A stretch of 64,000 nt of DNA. Source: Candidatus Eisenbergiella merdavium (GTDB lineage Bacteria > Bacillota > Clostridia > Lachnospirales > Lachnospiraceae). Location: NCBI GenBank assembly GCA_019119595.1, contig DWWS01000054.1, positions 1 to 64,000 on the forward strand, read 5' to 3'. Shown here piece after piece: positions 49,008-58,055 of the stretch. Position numbers and translations under genes: made by a program. The stretch's first letter is position 1, and each line of letters starts with the position of its first letter. The notes beneath the pieces are model-generated. The model saw only the letters and a list, made by a program, of their open reading frames with translations. It made no database searches and was not told the origin of the DNA.

Positions 49008-49876
49008 GGATGAAGAATATTCTGGAACTGAACCGGGTTTCAAAGGCTTATCAGAAATCCGGCTTTGCCCTGGACAACATATCCTTTTCGCTCCCCTATG
49101 GCTCCGTCATGGGGTTCGTGGGGGAAAACGGGGCGGGGAAAACGACGACGATAGGCTGTATTCTCAATACGCTCAGACGGGACAGCGGGACTGTCAGTAT
49201 ATTTGGAAAGGAAATGCTTGACGATGATGTGGAGATCCGGGAAAGGATCGGCGTTGTGTATGACGGAGACAATTTTCCCGGCTATCTGACCGTAGAGCAG
49301 CTTGCCGGGATCATGCAGGGCCTGTATCGAAATTGGGATCAGTCCTTATTTCAGAAGTATCTGAAGGATTTCCATCTGCCGGCCGGGCAGAAAATAAAGA
49401 ATTATTCCAGAGGAATGACCATGCAGCTCGCCATTTCCGCCGCTCTGTCACACCATCCGCAGCTTCTGATCCTGGATGAGGCTACCAGCGGCCTGGATCC
49501 GGTCATGCGGGACGAGATCCTGGATCTGTTTCTTGGTTTTGTGCAGGAGGAGGATCATTCCATTCTGCTTTCCTCCCATATTACGAGCGACCTGGAAAAA
49601 ATCGCCGACCACATCACGCTGATCCACGGCGGGAAGCTCATCATGACTGCACCGAAGGATGAGCTGATCTACGATTATGCTGTGATGCGCTGCGGTGAAG
49701 CTCAGTTTCAGGCTCTGGCGCCCGAGGACATTCTGGCCTTTCGCAGAAGGGATTTCCAGATCGACGTATTGACTGCCGACGGGAAAAAAGCGCGCAGGAA
49801 GTACGGAAAAATGGTCATCGACCATGCTTCGCTTGATGAGATCATGCTGCTGCTGGTAAAGGGGGAGAGGGTATGA
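49004..49876 (+). CDS. ABC transporter ATP-binding protein
   Basis: This 290-residue ATPase has Walker A GENGAGKTTT, a relaxed signature (YSRGMTMQ in place of LSGGQ), Walker B LLILDEATSGLDP and the H-loop LLSSHI. It resembles the ATPases of YtrA-regulated and bacitracin-type transporters. It overlaps both the regulator and the membrane gene by 4 bp. AGGAGG at 48994-48999 precedes the ATG at 49004. Confidence 0.9.
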   Translation: MRMKNILELNRVSKAYQKSGFALDNISFSLPYGSVMGFVGENGAGKTTTIGCILNTLRRDSGTVSIFGKEMLDDDVEIRERIGVVYDGDNFPGYLTVEQLAGIMQGLYRNWDQSLFQKYLKDFHLPAGQKIKNYSRGMTMQLAISAALSHHPQLLILDEATSGLDPVMRDEILDLFLGFVQEEDHSILLSSHITSDLEKIADHITLIHGGKLIMTAPKDELIYDYAVMRCGEAQFQALAPEDILAFRRRDFQIDVLTADGKKARRKYGKMVIDHASLDEIMLLLVKGERV

Positions 49877-50526
49877 GCGGACTTTTGAAAAACAATTTTT
49901 ATACAGCCCTGTCAAACGCCAGGATTTTTCTGGCGGTCATGCTTTTTATGAGCGTCTGCGTCGTGTGGAGCAATGACGCGCAGGCATTCGTCATGGGGTA
50001 TATGCTTCTTGGAATGACAGGTTTTTCCGTCATCCCGATGGCGGGTATACGAAAGGAAAGCGCATCCAGATGGAGCAGGTACAAATTGACCGCGCCGGTC
50101 AAACGGAAGGATATCGTAAAAAGCTATTATGTAAGCCAGCTTTTGTGGCTCTCTGCCGGTGTGCTCCTTACGGGAATGGGCGTTGGCCTGTCCATATTGC
50201 TGCACGGCGTGCCGTTTGACAGAAACATTGATATTCTGATGCTGTTTGCCGTGGGAACAGGGCTCAGCCTGTTTGCCGGAGCGGTGTTTTTTCCTCTCTA
50301 TTGCTTCTGGGGAGAAGAACGAAGTGAAATCGCGCTGGCGTTCAGCCTTCTCGGCGCGGCCGGCCTGCTGGCATGGCTCACGGCCGGGATCAACAGTCTG
50401 TTTGGCCCGCACATGAGCACGGCGCAGATCATTTTGGGAGCGGCGATGGTCTTTGTCTGCGCTCTGCTCACCTTCTTCTTATCCTGTCCATTAACGGCTT
50501 TCCTGTTTCAAAGAAAAGAGTTTTAA
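49873..50526 (+). CDS. ABC-2-type membrane protein
   Basis: This 217-residue protein has about six hydrophobic helices with the short cytoplasmic loop RYKLTAPVKRKDIVKSYYVSQLL, typical of ABC-2 permeases next to a YtrB-like ATPase. The complex may export an antimicrobial or cell-wall-related compound, but the substrate is unknown. It closes the plus-strand block that interrupts the sugar locus. Confidence 0.82.
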   Translation: MSGLLKNNFYTALSNARIFLAVMLFMSVCVVWSNDAQAFVMGYMLLGMTGFSVIPMAGIRKESASRWSRYKLTAPVKRKDIVKSYYVSQLLWLSAGVLLTGMGVGLSILLHGVPFDRNIDILMLFAVGTGLSLFAGAVFFPLYCFWGEERSEIALAFSLLGAAGLLAWLTAGINSLFGPHMSTAQIILGAAMVFVCALLTFFLSCPLTAFLFQRKEF

Positions 50527-50580
50527 GGAGAAAATGCGTCCCGATGCGGCGCCGGTACGGATGCGTCCCGGCCTTTCCGT

Positions 50581-52170
50581 TTATGCTTCCGCCCTCCAGG
50601 CGCGAAGCTGCCTCTGCATGTCGTCCATATATTCCGCAAAGCCCGCCTGCTCGAGCGCGTCGAGGGTTTCCGCAAGCCCTTCCCGGATATCCTCATAATA
50701 GCCGCAGACGAGAGGCTGAAAATATTTCAGCTCCGCTGTGTCAAGCTGCTGGGCCGCAGCCGCGTCGATGAGGAAGGTGAAGCCGTCCAGCGGATGCGGG
50801 GCCGCGGTTTTGGCAAGCTCCTCCTTCCAGGCGGAAAGCTTTTCCTCCACGTCCCGGTGCCACTGCTCGTTTAAAGGCATCGCCTCATAGCTCATCAGGT
50901 CGTCGGTGCAGACCGTCCAGCCGAACTGGCTGGAGCCGGGGATCCCGTCGTAGCTGATGTATTCCCCCTCCCGTCGGTAATGGATGCCCTCCGCCCCGTA
51001 TTTGATCAGATCATAATAACGCTGGTCGGTGTGGATCTTTTCCAGCAGAAGGACGGCCTTTTTCGGGTCGCTGGTCTTGGAGGAAACGGAGACCACGGAG
51101 GCGGAGGCGAGGGAGCCGATGTACCATTCCTCGTTCCCGCCCGTATAGGGGAAAAAGCCGTACTCCCATTCCGGATGGGCTTTCGTCAGGTCAGGGATGT
51201 AGGAGGTGGAAATGGACCAGTCCGGCACGTTCGTCTCACAGGGCTTTAAGTCGGCCATCATCATTTCCCTTCCACGGCTTCCCTCATTGTCCGACAGGGC
51301 GAGCAGATTGGGCTCCAGGATCCCGTCTCTTCTCCATTTGACGAGATATTTCAGCACCGTGGCAAATTCCGGGGTCTCCAGGCGGCTTATGAGGGTGTCG
51401 GGATCGTCCGCCTGCACCACCACGAAGGGCGTTTCCATCATGCTTTCCACCTCCAGATACTTTCCCCGGCTGACCAACAGCCAGAGGGACTGCCAGATCC
51501 GGTTGTCGGTGATCAGAGGCTGATCCTGATAGCGTTCCTCCTGTTTTGCCCGGTAGAGGTAATCCTCCATGGCGTCCAGGCTGTCGATCGGCCCAAGTCC
51601 CCATTCCTTCCGAAGATCCTCCCGGTAAAAAAAGCCCTCGTTGACCGAGGCGATCTCGCCCATGCTGAACTGGGGCAGGCCGTACAGGCCGCCGTCGATC
51701 TCGCAGTCTGAGAGAGCGGTTTCGCTGTAGGTGGTATAGTGCTCCTTCAGGGCGGGCGCCAGATACAGATATTCGTTCAGATCCAGAAAGGCGTTCTTGC
51801 TCACCAGCGTGCGGTAATCGGAAAAAACGCCGCCGGAAATGAAATCATATTCCCCTGAGGCGGTTGCGATATTAATCTGCTTGCGCTCGTTTCCCCAGGG
51901 GACGAATTCAAAGCGGAGCGTGCAGGAAAGCTCCGGTACGGTCAGGGCGTCAAGCTGGGCGTAGATCTCATCCAGACCTGTATCCGGCGGCGTTCCCACG
52001 ATCAGAGCCTTAAAGTTGACCACCCCGTCCGGCGCCTGCGACAGCTGCGCCGCCTGCTCCTCAGACGCGCACCCGGAACAGAGGCACAGGCAGAGCAGGA
52101 GAAGCAGGGCGCAAAAAGAAGCCGGAAGGAGGCAAAGATACGACAGCGTCCGTTTCACAATAGTTTTCAA
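50581..52170 (-). CDS. Second extracellular solute-binding lipoprotein
   Basis: This 529-residue lipoprotein (lipobox near LCSGCAS) belongs to the same large oligosaccharide-binding class as the protein at 40800-42521. It follows the YesM/YesN genes, overlapping the kinase gene by 4 bp. It may present the sugar to the sensor kinase or serve the permeases 6 kb away. The start appears to be TTG at 52170, with GGAGG 7 bp upstream; a GTG at 52158 is an alternative. Confidence 0.87.
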   Translation of the reverse strand: MKTIVKRTLSYLCLLPASFCALLLLLCLCLCSGCASEEQAAQLSQAPDGVVNFKALIVGTPPDTGLDEIYAQLDALTVPELSCTLRFEFVPWGNERKQINIATASGEYDFISGGVFSDYRTLVSKNAFLDLNEYLYLAPALKEHYTTYSETALSDCEIDGGLYGLPQFSMGEIASVNEGFFYREDLRKEWGLGPIDSLDAMEDYLYRAKQEERYQDQPLITDNRIWQSLWLLVSRGKYLEVESMMETPFVVVQADDPDTLISRLETPEFATVLKYLVKWRRDGILEPNLLALSDNEGSRGREMMMADLKPCETNVPDWSISTSYIPDLTKAHPEWEYGFFPYTGGNEEWYIGSLASASVVSVSSKTSDPKKAVLLLEKIHTDQRYYDLIKYGAEGIHYRREGEYISYDGIPGSSQFGWTVCTDDLMSYEAMPLNEQWHRDVEEKLSAWKEELAKTAAPHPLDGFTFLIDAAAAQQLDTAELKYFQPLVCGYYEDIREGLAETLDALEQAGFAEYMDDMQRQLRAWRAEA

Positions 52171-54008
52171 ACCTGTACCTCCGTTTCCTCTCTGCGGGCG
52201 GGAACGGTGATGATGACGCAGGTTCCCATGCCCGGCGAGCTTTCGATCTGTATGGGGATCTCCTCCCCATAGAACAGCCGAAGGCGCTTTTCAATGTTGT
52301 CCATGCCGTAATGGCTCCCGGTGGAGGAGGATCTGGCCTCCCCGGTGACCATCCCGACGCCGTCGTCCGTTACGCTCAGCGTGATCCTGCCGTCCTCCTC
52401 CCAGCCGCTCAGAGTGACCGTTCCCCTGGCGTCCTCCTTCTGGCTGATCCCATGTATGATGGCGTTTTCCAGGAAGGGCTGGAGGGTGATCTTGGGGATC
52501 AGGCAGTCCAGCACCGCCTCATCCACCTCCGTGGTATACAGGATGCGGCCCTTATAGCGCCGTCTCTGAATCTCCATATAGGCGTCGCACATTTTCACCT
52601 CATCCGCAATGGTGACGATATCGTGCCCCTTGCTCAGGGTGAGACGGTAAAAACGGGACATGGCCTGCACCACGCTTCGGACGTTTGCCGTTTCGTTCTT
52701 CTGCGCCATCCAGTTGATCATGTCCAGGGTATTATATAGAAAATGGGGATTGATCTGGGACTGCAGGGCCTTCAGCTCCGCGCCTGTTTTTTCCTGGCCG
52801 AGCGCGTACTGCTCCCGCATCAGCTCGTCCACCTTATCCACCATTTCATTATAATAGGTGACGAGCTGGCCGATCTCATCCTGATATTCCTGAACCACGT
52901 TGATGCGGCGGATCTCCCCTTTTTTGACCAGAAGCATCTGCTCCTTGAGCATCTGCAGCCTGGACAGGATGGAGCGCGTCAGGGGAAGGAAGGACAGCGC
53001 GATGAAAATACAGACGGCGCCGAACATGAGCCAGATCCGGGAGCTGATCAGATCGATCTCCTGCTGGATGCTCCTGAGAGGAACCAGGGACACCAGATAG
53101 AGCCCGGATTTGTCCAGCAGGCTGCTTCTGACCATGTAGGGAGTCTGGCCGATCTTTCTTTTATAAAAAGTCTGATCCCCCGGCATGCGGTATTCCGGCG
53201 CCAGCCGCACCAGCTCCTCCTCCGGCCGGTTTGCGGCGATCAGGCTGCCGGAGGCCGTTTCCAGATAAAGGATCTGATCCGGAGAAGCCCCGATCAGCAG
53301 ATCCTCCAGGAGACTGCGTTCCAGAGAGACGGAGAGCACTCCTGTGGACCGGCTGTAGTCGTCCGGATCCCAGATGGCCCTGGTGATGGCGACGAAGGAA
53401 TCGTTGGAATCATACCAGTCCTCCTGGAAGCTGACCCAGGTGGGCTTACCGTTGTTTTCCTCAAGCTGACGGTACCAGTCGGTCTGGCGCGCGGCCTCCA
53501 GGGAGCGGTAGCGGCCGCTGCTGTCGTTGACCACGGGGAAGGAATCGTCGATGTAAAAAATGATATGGTTGCTGTCAAACGACATTTCCATGACGTAGAC
53601 GTAGGAGCTCATATTTTCAAACATGACGAGCTGATCCGCCAGCGCTTCCTCCTGGGCCAGCGTCAGATCCAGATTTACCATATCGTTTACCGCAAGAAGG
53701 GTGGAAATGTTGTGCATCCGGGACAGCTTGTCCTCCACCACCTGGCTGACCTGGACATAGCCCTGATTGAGGGCGTACATCTGGCTTTCCTGGGACTGCC
53801 TGCGGATCTCCGATACGGAAAAGGTGAGCACCAGGCTCAGCGGGAGAAAGGCGATCAGGCAGATCAGGAGAAGGATCTTTCTGTTCAGGGGAAGATTGCG
53901 GAACCACCGGGTTACATTCCGGCGGTCTGAGGCCCCCGTTTTCTCCGGGACGGGAAGCCTGGGCGGGACAGATTTTTTTCGCATGGGCCTTTTATTTTCC
54001 TCCCTCAT
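52167..54008 (-). CDS. Sensor histidine kinase, YesM-like
   Basis: This protein of about 613 residues has a first membrane helix (ILLLICLIAFLPLSLVLTF), an outside sensor domain of about 240 residues, a second helix (IWLMFGAVCIFIALSFLPL) and a HAMP linker. The His_kinase domain has the phospho-His in QSQINPHFLYNTLDMINW, followed by an HATPase with DDGVGM. It senses an external carbohydrate, directly or through a binding protein. Starts at 54008 and 53984 are both possible; 54008 overlaps the regulator gene. Confidence 0.88.
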   Translation of the reverse strand: MREENKRPMRKKSVPPRLPVPEKTGASDRRNVTRWFRNLPLNRKILLLICLIAFLPLSLVLTFSVSEIRRQSQESQMYALNQGYVQVSQVVEDKLSRMHNISTLLAVNDMVNLDLTLAQEEALADQLVMFENMSSYVYVMEMSFDSNHIIFYIDDSFPVVNDSSGRYRSLEAARQTDWYRQLEENNGKPTWVSFQEDWYDSNDSFVAITRAIWDPDDYSRSTGVLSVSLERSLLEDLLIGASPDQILYLETASGSLIAANRPEEELVRLAPEYRMPGDQTFYKRKIGQTPYMVRSSLLDKSGLYLVSLVPLRSIQQEIDLISSRIWLMFGAVCIFIALSFLPLTRSILSRLQMLKEQMLLVKKGEIRRINVVQEYQDEIGQLVTYYNEMVDKVDELMREQYALGQEKTGAELKALQSQINPHFLYNTLDMINWMAQKNETANVRSVVQAMSRFYRLTLSKGHDIVTIADEVKMCDAYMEIQRRRYKGRILYTTEVDEAVLDCLIPKITLQPFLENAIIHGISQKEDARGTVTLSGWEEDGRITLSVTDDGVGMVTGEARSSSTGSHYGMDNIEKRLRLFYGEEIPIQIESSPGMGTCVIITVPARREETEVQV

Positions 54009-55518
54009 TTTCCTTCCGGTATTCCAGCGGAGACATGCCGGTGGCGTCGCGGAATACCTTGGCAAAATAGTTGGCGTTGGCATAGCCGCACTGCTCCGCG
54101 ATCTCAGCCACCCGGTCATAGCCCTGATCGAGCAGCCTCTTCGCCATATCCAGCCGGTAGGCGCTCAGATACTGCTTGAGCGTTACCTTCAGCTCCTGTC
54201 GGAACAGGACGTTCAGATAGGCGGGAGAGAGGCGGAACTGTTCGGCGATGGTGGTCACGCTCAGAGACGCGTCGCTGTAATGACGGGCGATATAGTCCTG
54301 CACGCCGCGGATGACGCGGTTATGGCCGGACTGCTCCCTGCGCCTGCTTTCCAGATGCGTCATCAGCGGCCGGACAAAGCCGGAAAGCTCCGTCAGATTT
54401 TTTAACTCCAGAAGATAAGGCTGGATCTGCTCTTCCTTCAGGATCTGAGGGCAGACGCCGTAAAGCTCCGGGAATCTGCGGTAAACGGCCGTCATCAGGG
54501 AGGTCATCAGAGAGTAGACCTGTTCCTTCTTATAATACCTCTTATCCCTCAGCTGCGTAAACAGATTTTCAAACCATTCGCACAGGCCGTCCGGCCGCTC
54601 CGAAAGCACGTGGAGAAATTCCCCGTAGATGCCCGGATCCACCACGCTGTGCTGCAGGATTCCTTCGTCGATCTGGAAAAGACGCCTGTCGTCCTGATAA
54701 AAGGCGCAGTTGATGGCGGCACAGGCCGTCCGGTAGCTGTTGTAGACCGCCTTGTAATCCCGCACCTCCATGCCCGCGCCGAGCCGGCAGCCGTCGAAGA
54801 GCTCCAGAATCCGCCGGAAGGCGGAGGAAAGGCGGTACTGCTCCTTTTCCGGAAAGGCGGCGAGAAGCTCCACCCTGTCCTTTTCCGGAGAAAAGCCGAT
54901 CAGGCGGCAGGACAGGCAGTCCGCCAGCTTTTCCTGCAGCCCTTCTGCCAGCTTTTCCGGCCGCTCCTCCCCGTTTCCCGGAAGAAGGATCAGGCAGACG
55001 TAATGATGGGCATGCAGAGGAAAGCCGGTCTCAGCAGCCAGCTTTTCCACCGTCATCCGGTCCGGCTCCTTGCTCGTAAGAAGGCGGAACAGCTTCTGCT
55101 GCTGGAGCTGCCTTCCGGTCTGGGCCGCCTCCCTGGAGCGCTGCAGCGTGCGGATCTCCGCAGCCGCCTTATTCAGCGCTTCCTGCACCACCTCCAGATC
55201 AATGGGCTTTTCGATATAATCCACGGCGGACAGCCGGATGGCGCTTTTCAGATATTCGATCTCCATATATCCGCTCATGAAAATGATGCGGCTGTCCGGA
55301 TTTTCCCGCATCAGCCGGTCTGCGAATGCAATGCCGTCCATCTGGGGCATCCTGATATCCGTCAGCACGATATCAGGGCGGAACCACCCGGCGATCTTGA
55401 GCGCCTCCGCCCCGTTGACCGCCTGCATGATCTCGTCGATCCCGTACTCCTGCCAGGGAATGCTTTCGATCAGCCCCTCCCTCGTATAATCCTCGTCGTC
55501 TGCGATCAGTATTTTCAT
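53992..55518 (-). CDS. Response regulator with AraC-type output, YesN-like
   Basis: This 508-residue protein has a receiver domain (1-120) with acidic pocket ADDED, phospho-Asp in DIVLTDIRMPQMDG and Lys in YIEKPID. A middle region of unknown role follows, then an AraC-type double helix-turn-helix (SVTTIAEQFRLSPAYLNVLFRQELKVTLKQYLS ... CGYANANYFAKVF). It pairs with the YesM-like kinase. The likely target is the sugar importer operon promoter at 44671-44699. Start 55518 is the ATG of MKILIADDE. Confidence 0.9.
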   Translation of the reverse strand: MKILIADDEDYTREGLIESIPWQEYGIDEIMQAVNGAEALKIAGWFRPDIVLTDIRMPQMDGIAFADRLMRENPDSRIIFMSGYMEIEYLKSAIRLSAVDYIEKPIDLEVVQEALNKAAAEIRTLQRSREAAQTGRQLQQQKLFRLLTSKEPDRMTVEKLAAETGFPLHAHHYVCLILLPGNGEERPEKLAEGLQEKLADCLSCRLIGFSPEKDRVELLAAFPEKEQYRLSSAFRRILELFDGCRLGAGMEVRDYKAVYNSYRTACAAINCAFYQDDRRLFQIDEGILQHSVVDPGIYGEFLHVLSERPDGLCEWFENLFTQLRDKRYYKKEQVYSLMTSLMTAVYRRFPELYGVCPQILKEEQIQPYLLELKNLTELSGFVRPLMTHLESRRREQSGHNRVIRGVQDYIARHYSDASLSVTTIAEQFRLSPAYLNVLFRQELKVTLKQYLSAYRLDMAKRLLDQGYDRVAEIAEQCGYANANYFAKVFRDATGMSPLEYRKENEGGK

Positions 55519-55655
55519 AACGAACGGTATCCCCCTGCTTTTCATCGGTAAGGCATGAATGCCTCCATATTTTATATCATAATCCAAAAACAGAGGGGGA
55601 GAAAATAGCAATAAAGCTGGAAAACGGATACTTTTTGAAGATCGCGCCGCCTCGC

Positions 55656-55684
55656 TTGTCTTACCCCTGTAAATATGTTACAAT
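55656..55684 (+). promoter_or_regulatory. Promoter of the pyrF-pyrE operon
   Basis: TTGTCT at 55656-55661, a 17-bp spacer and TACAAT at 55679-55684. No PyrR-binding hairpin or attenuator was recognised in the 90-base leader. Confidence 0.6.
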
Positions 55685-55777
55685 TCTGCAAAGAAAAGCT
55701 TCCCGCGGGATCTCGTGCAGAGGCCCCGCGCGGACAGGCGGAACCTGAGAAAAACACCGGCAGAAAGGAATCAGAGT

Positions 55778-56716
55778 ATGATCAACACACTTGTGGAAAA
55801 AATTCAGAAAACCAACGCTCCCATCGTGGTGGGGCTGGATCCCATGCTGAAATACATCCCGGAGCAGATCCGGAAAAAGGCCTATGAGGAATACGGAGAG
55901 ACCCTCAAGGGGGCGGCGGAGGCCATCTGGCAGTTCAATAAGGGGATCGTGGACGCGACGGCGGATCTGATCCCGGCGGTGAAGCCGCAGATCGCCATGT
56001 ACGAGCAGTTCGGCGTGGAGGGTCTGATCTCCTATCAGAAAACCGTGGACTACTGTAAGCAGAAAGGTCTTGTGGTGATCGGCGACATCAAGAGGGGCGA
56101 TATCGGCTCCACCTCCGAGGCCTACGCGGTGGGCCACCTGGGAAGGGTGCAGGTGGGAGAGAACAGCCTCCCCGCCTTCAACGAGGATTTTGCGACCGTC
56201 AATCCCTACCTTGGCTCCGATGGGGTGAAGCCCTTCCTGAAGGTGTGTAAGGAGGAGCATAAGGGCATCTTCGTTCTGGTGAAAACCTCCAATCCCAGCA
56301 GCGGCGAATTTCAGGACCGCCTGATCGACGGAAGGCCCCTGTATGAGCTGGTCGGTGAAAAGGTGACCGAGTGGGGAGAAGAGGTGATGGGCTGCTCCTA
56401 CAGCTACGTGGGAGCCGTGTTCGGAGCCACCTATCCGGAAATGGTGCCCGTGATGAGAAAGCTGATGCCCAAGACCTATTTCCTGGTTCCCGGCTACGGC
56501 GCGCAGGGAGCAAAGGGCGCGGATCTGGTGAACTTCTTCAATCCGGACGGGCTCGGCGCCATCGTCAACTCCTCCAGAGGGATCATCGCGGCCTGGCAGC
56601 AGGAGAAATACGCCGGTTTCGGCCCGGACTGCTACGCGGACGCGTCCAGACAGGCGGTAAAGGACATGATCGAGGATATTTCCGGAGCGCTTGGCGCTGC
56701 GAAGAAGGGAATCTGA
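55778..56716 (+). CDS. pyrF: Orotidine 5'-phosphate decarboxylase
   Basis: This 312-residue protein makes UMP from OMP. The active-site motif is DIKRGDIGST (Asp and Lys), with VVGLDPM at the start and GYGAQGAKGADL near the end. It is the longer (type 2) form, about 300 residues rather than 240. AAAGGAATC precedes the ATG. It is co-transcribed with pyrE about 100 bp downstream. Confidence 0.95.
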   Translation: MINTLVEKIQKTNAPIVVGLDPMLKYIPEQIRKKAYEEYGETLKGAAEAIWQFNKGIVDATADLIPAVKPQIAMYEQFGVEGLISYQKTVDYCKQKGLVVIGDIKRGDIGSTSEAYAVGHLGRVQVGENSLPAFNEDFATVNPYLGSDGVKPFLKVCKEEHKGIFVLVKTSNPSSGEFQDRLIDGRPLYELVGEKVTEWGEEVMGCSYSYVGAVFGATYPEMVPVMRKLMPKTYFLVPGYGAQGAKGADLVNFFNPDGLGAIVNSSRGIIAAWQQEKYAGFGPDCYADASRQAVKDMIEDISGALGAAKKGI

Positions 56717-56820
56717 AGGGAATCTGAAAGAAAACTGGAAGGAAGCTGAGCTGCCCAAAGCGGCTCAGCACAGCTCAGAATTGCTCTGAAAAAAGACAGA
56801 AATACGGAGGTTTGAAGCAT

Positions 56821-57507
56821 ATGGAACAGTACAAGCAGGAATTTATTGATTTTATGATCGAATCCGACGTCCTCAAATTCGGGGACTTCACCTTAAAGAG
56901 CGGAAGAAAGTCGCCCTTTTTCATGAACGCCGGAGCCTATGTGACGGGAACCCAGTTGAGAAAGCTGGGAGAATACTACGCGAAGGCCATCCACGACAAC
57001 TACGGCCTGGACTTTGACGTCCTTTTCGGGCCCGCCTACAAGGGGATCCCCCTTTCCGTGGCCACCACCATGGCGATCAGCGAGCTGTACGGAAAGGACG
57101 TGCGCTACTGCTCCAACCGCAAGGAGGTCAAGGATCACGGAGATACGGGAATCCTTCTGGGAAGCGGCCTGAAGGACGGAGACCGGGTGATGATCATCGA
57201 GGACGTGACCACCTCCGGCAAGTCCATCGAGGAGACCTTCCCCATCCTCCGGGCGCAGGCGGACGTTCAGATCAAGGGTCTGATCGTGTCCCTGAACCGC
57301 TGCGAGAGAGGAAAGAGCGAAAAGCCGGTGACCGCCCTTGAGGAGATCCGCGAGCTGTACGGCTTCCCCACCGCCGCCATCGTGACCATGGAGGAAGTGG
57401 TGGAATACCTGTATAACAGACCCCATAACGGGAAGATTATCATTGACGATCAGATGAAGGCGTCCATCGACGCCTATTACGCACAGTACGGCGTGGGTAA
57501 GCAGTAA
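56821..57507 (+). CDS. pyrE: Orotate phosphoribosyltransferase
   Basis: This 228-residue protein converts orotate and PRPP to OMP. The PRPP-binding motif VMIIEDVTTSGKS is at about 123-135, with FGPAYKGIPLS and a flexible-loop RKEVKDHGDTG. The ATG at 56821 is chosen; GGAGG at 56806-56810 is 10 bp away. It supplies the substrate of PyrF encoded just upstream. Confidence 0.95.
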   Translation: MEQYKQEFIDFMIESDVLKFGDFTLKSGRKSPFFMNAGAYVTGTQLRKLGEYYAKAIHDNYGLDFDVLFGPAYKGIPLSVATTMAISELYGKDVRYCSNRKEVKDHGDTGILLGSGLKDGDRVMIIEDVTTSGKSIEETFPILRAQADVQIKGLIVSLNRCERGKSEKPVTALEEIRELYGFPTAAIVTMEEVVEYLYNRPHNGKIIIDDQMKASIDAYYAQYGVGKQ

Positions 57508-57530
57508 AACGCTTCGGCATGGAGGAAAAT

Positions 57531-57683
57531 ATGGAAGAAAAGCTTTATAAAACAATGGGAGGCTCCGGCGCGCTCAATATCGCGGTGGGGGTTGTGGTTC
57601 TGGTGACGGGGATCGTGAGCGGCACCCTGCTGATCATCGGCGGGGCGAAGCTTCTTGCTGGAAAGTCAAAGATTCTGTTCTGA
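57531..57683 (+). CDS. Small one-helix membrane protein (50 aa)
   Basis: This 50-residue frame has GGAGG at 57521-57525, five bases before its ATG. It encodes a short charged start, a Gly/Val/Leu/Ile-rich hydrophobic stretch (about 16-44) and a basic end. Nothing identifies its function. The site just upstream, ACGCTTCGGCATGGAGG, repeats the border of the hairpin element near 958. It lies between pyrE and another small membrane protein gene on the same strand. Confidence 0.6.
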   Translation: MEEKLYKTMGGSGALNIAVGVVVLVTGIVSGTLLIIGGAKLLAGKSKILF

Positions 57684-57737
57684 GGGCCGGGAAGGCGACC
57701 GGGGAGAGAAGAAGAACGGAGGGAAAGGAGCCTGTCC

Positions 57738-58055
57738 ATGGGCCGCAAATATATTTTTACAGATAAGCATGAAACAAAGAAGGGTGTCATGTCCACAGTG
57801 CTGGGCGTCCTGTCGCTTACGTCCATCGTGCTGGCGATCTATGGCACCTTTCAGAATCAGGGGGTAGCTCTGGTGAAATACGGGGCGGCGGTGCTGTTCG
57901 CCCTGCTGTTCGCGCTGGCCGGGCTTGTGCTGGGGATCCTGTCCAGAATGGTGCAGGATCGCTTTTATTTTTTCTCCTATGTCGGAATGGCGCTGAACGG
58001 GTTGGCGCTTGTCAGCATTGGCTTTATCGTTTATGCAGGAGTATATGGACTATGA
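57738..58055 (+). CDS. Small membrane protein of unknown function
   Basis: This 105-residue protein has a basic N-terminus and three predicted membrane helices (about 18-38, 46-68, 80-102). I do not recognise it with certainty; similar short DUF proteins are common in Lachnospiraceae. GGAGGGAAAGGAG precedes the ATG, and its stop overlaps the aminopeptidase start (ATGA), so the two are coupled. Confidence 0.7.
   Translation: MGRKYIFTDKHETKKGVMSTVLGVLSLTSIVLAIYGTFQNQGVALVKYGAAVLFALLFALAGLVLGILSRMVQDRFYFFSYVGMALNGLALVSIGFIVYAGVYGL

Noticed and set aside
55685-55777. PyrR attenuator before pyrF
   Set aside because: No anti-terminator/terminator pair with T-tract or PyrR-binding loop was visible in this short leader.
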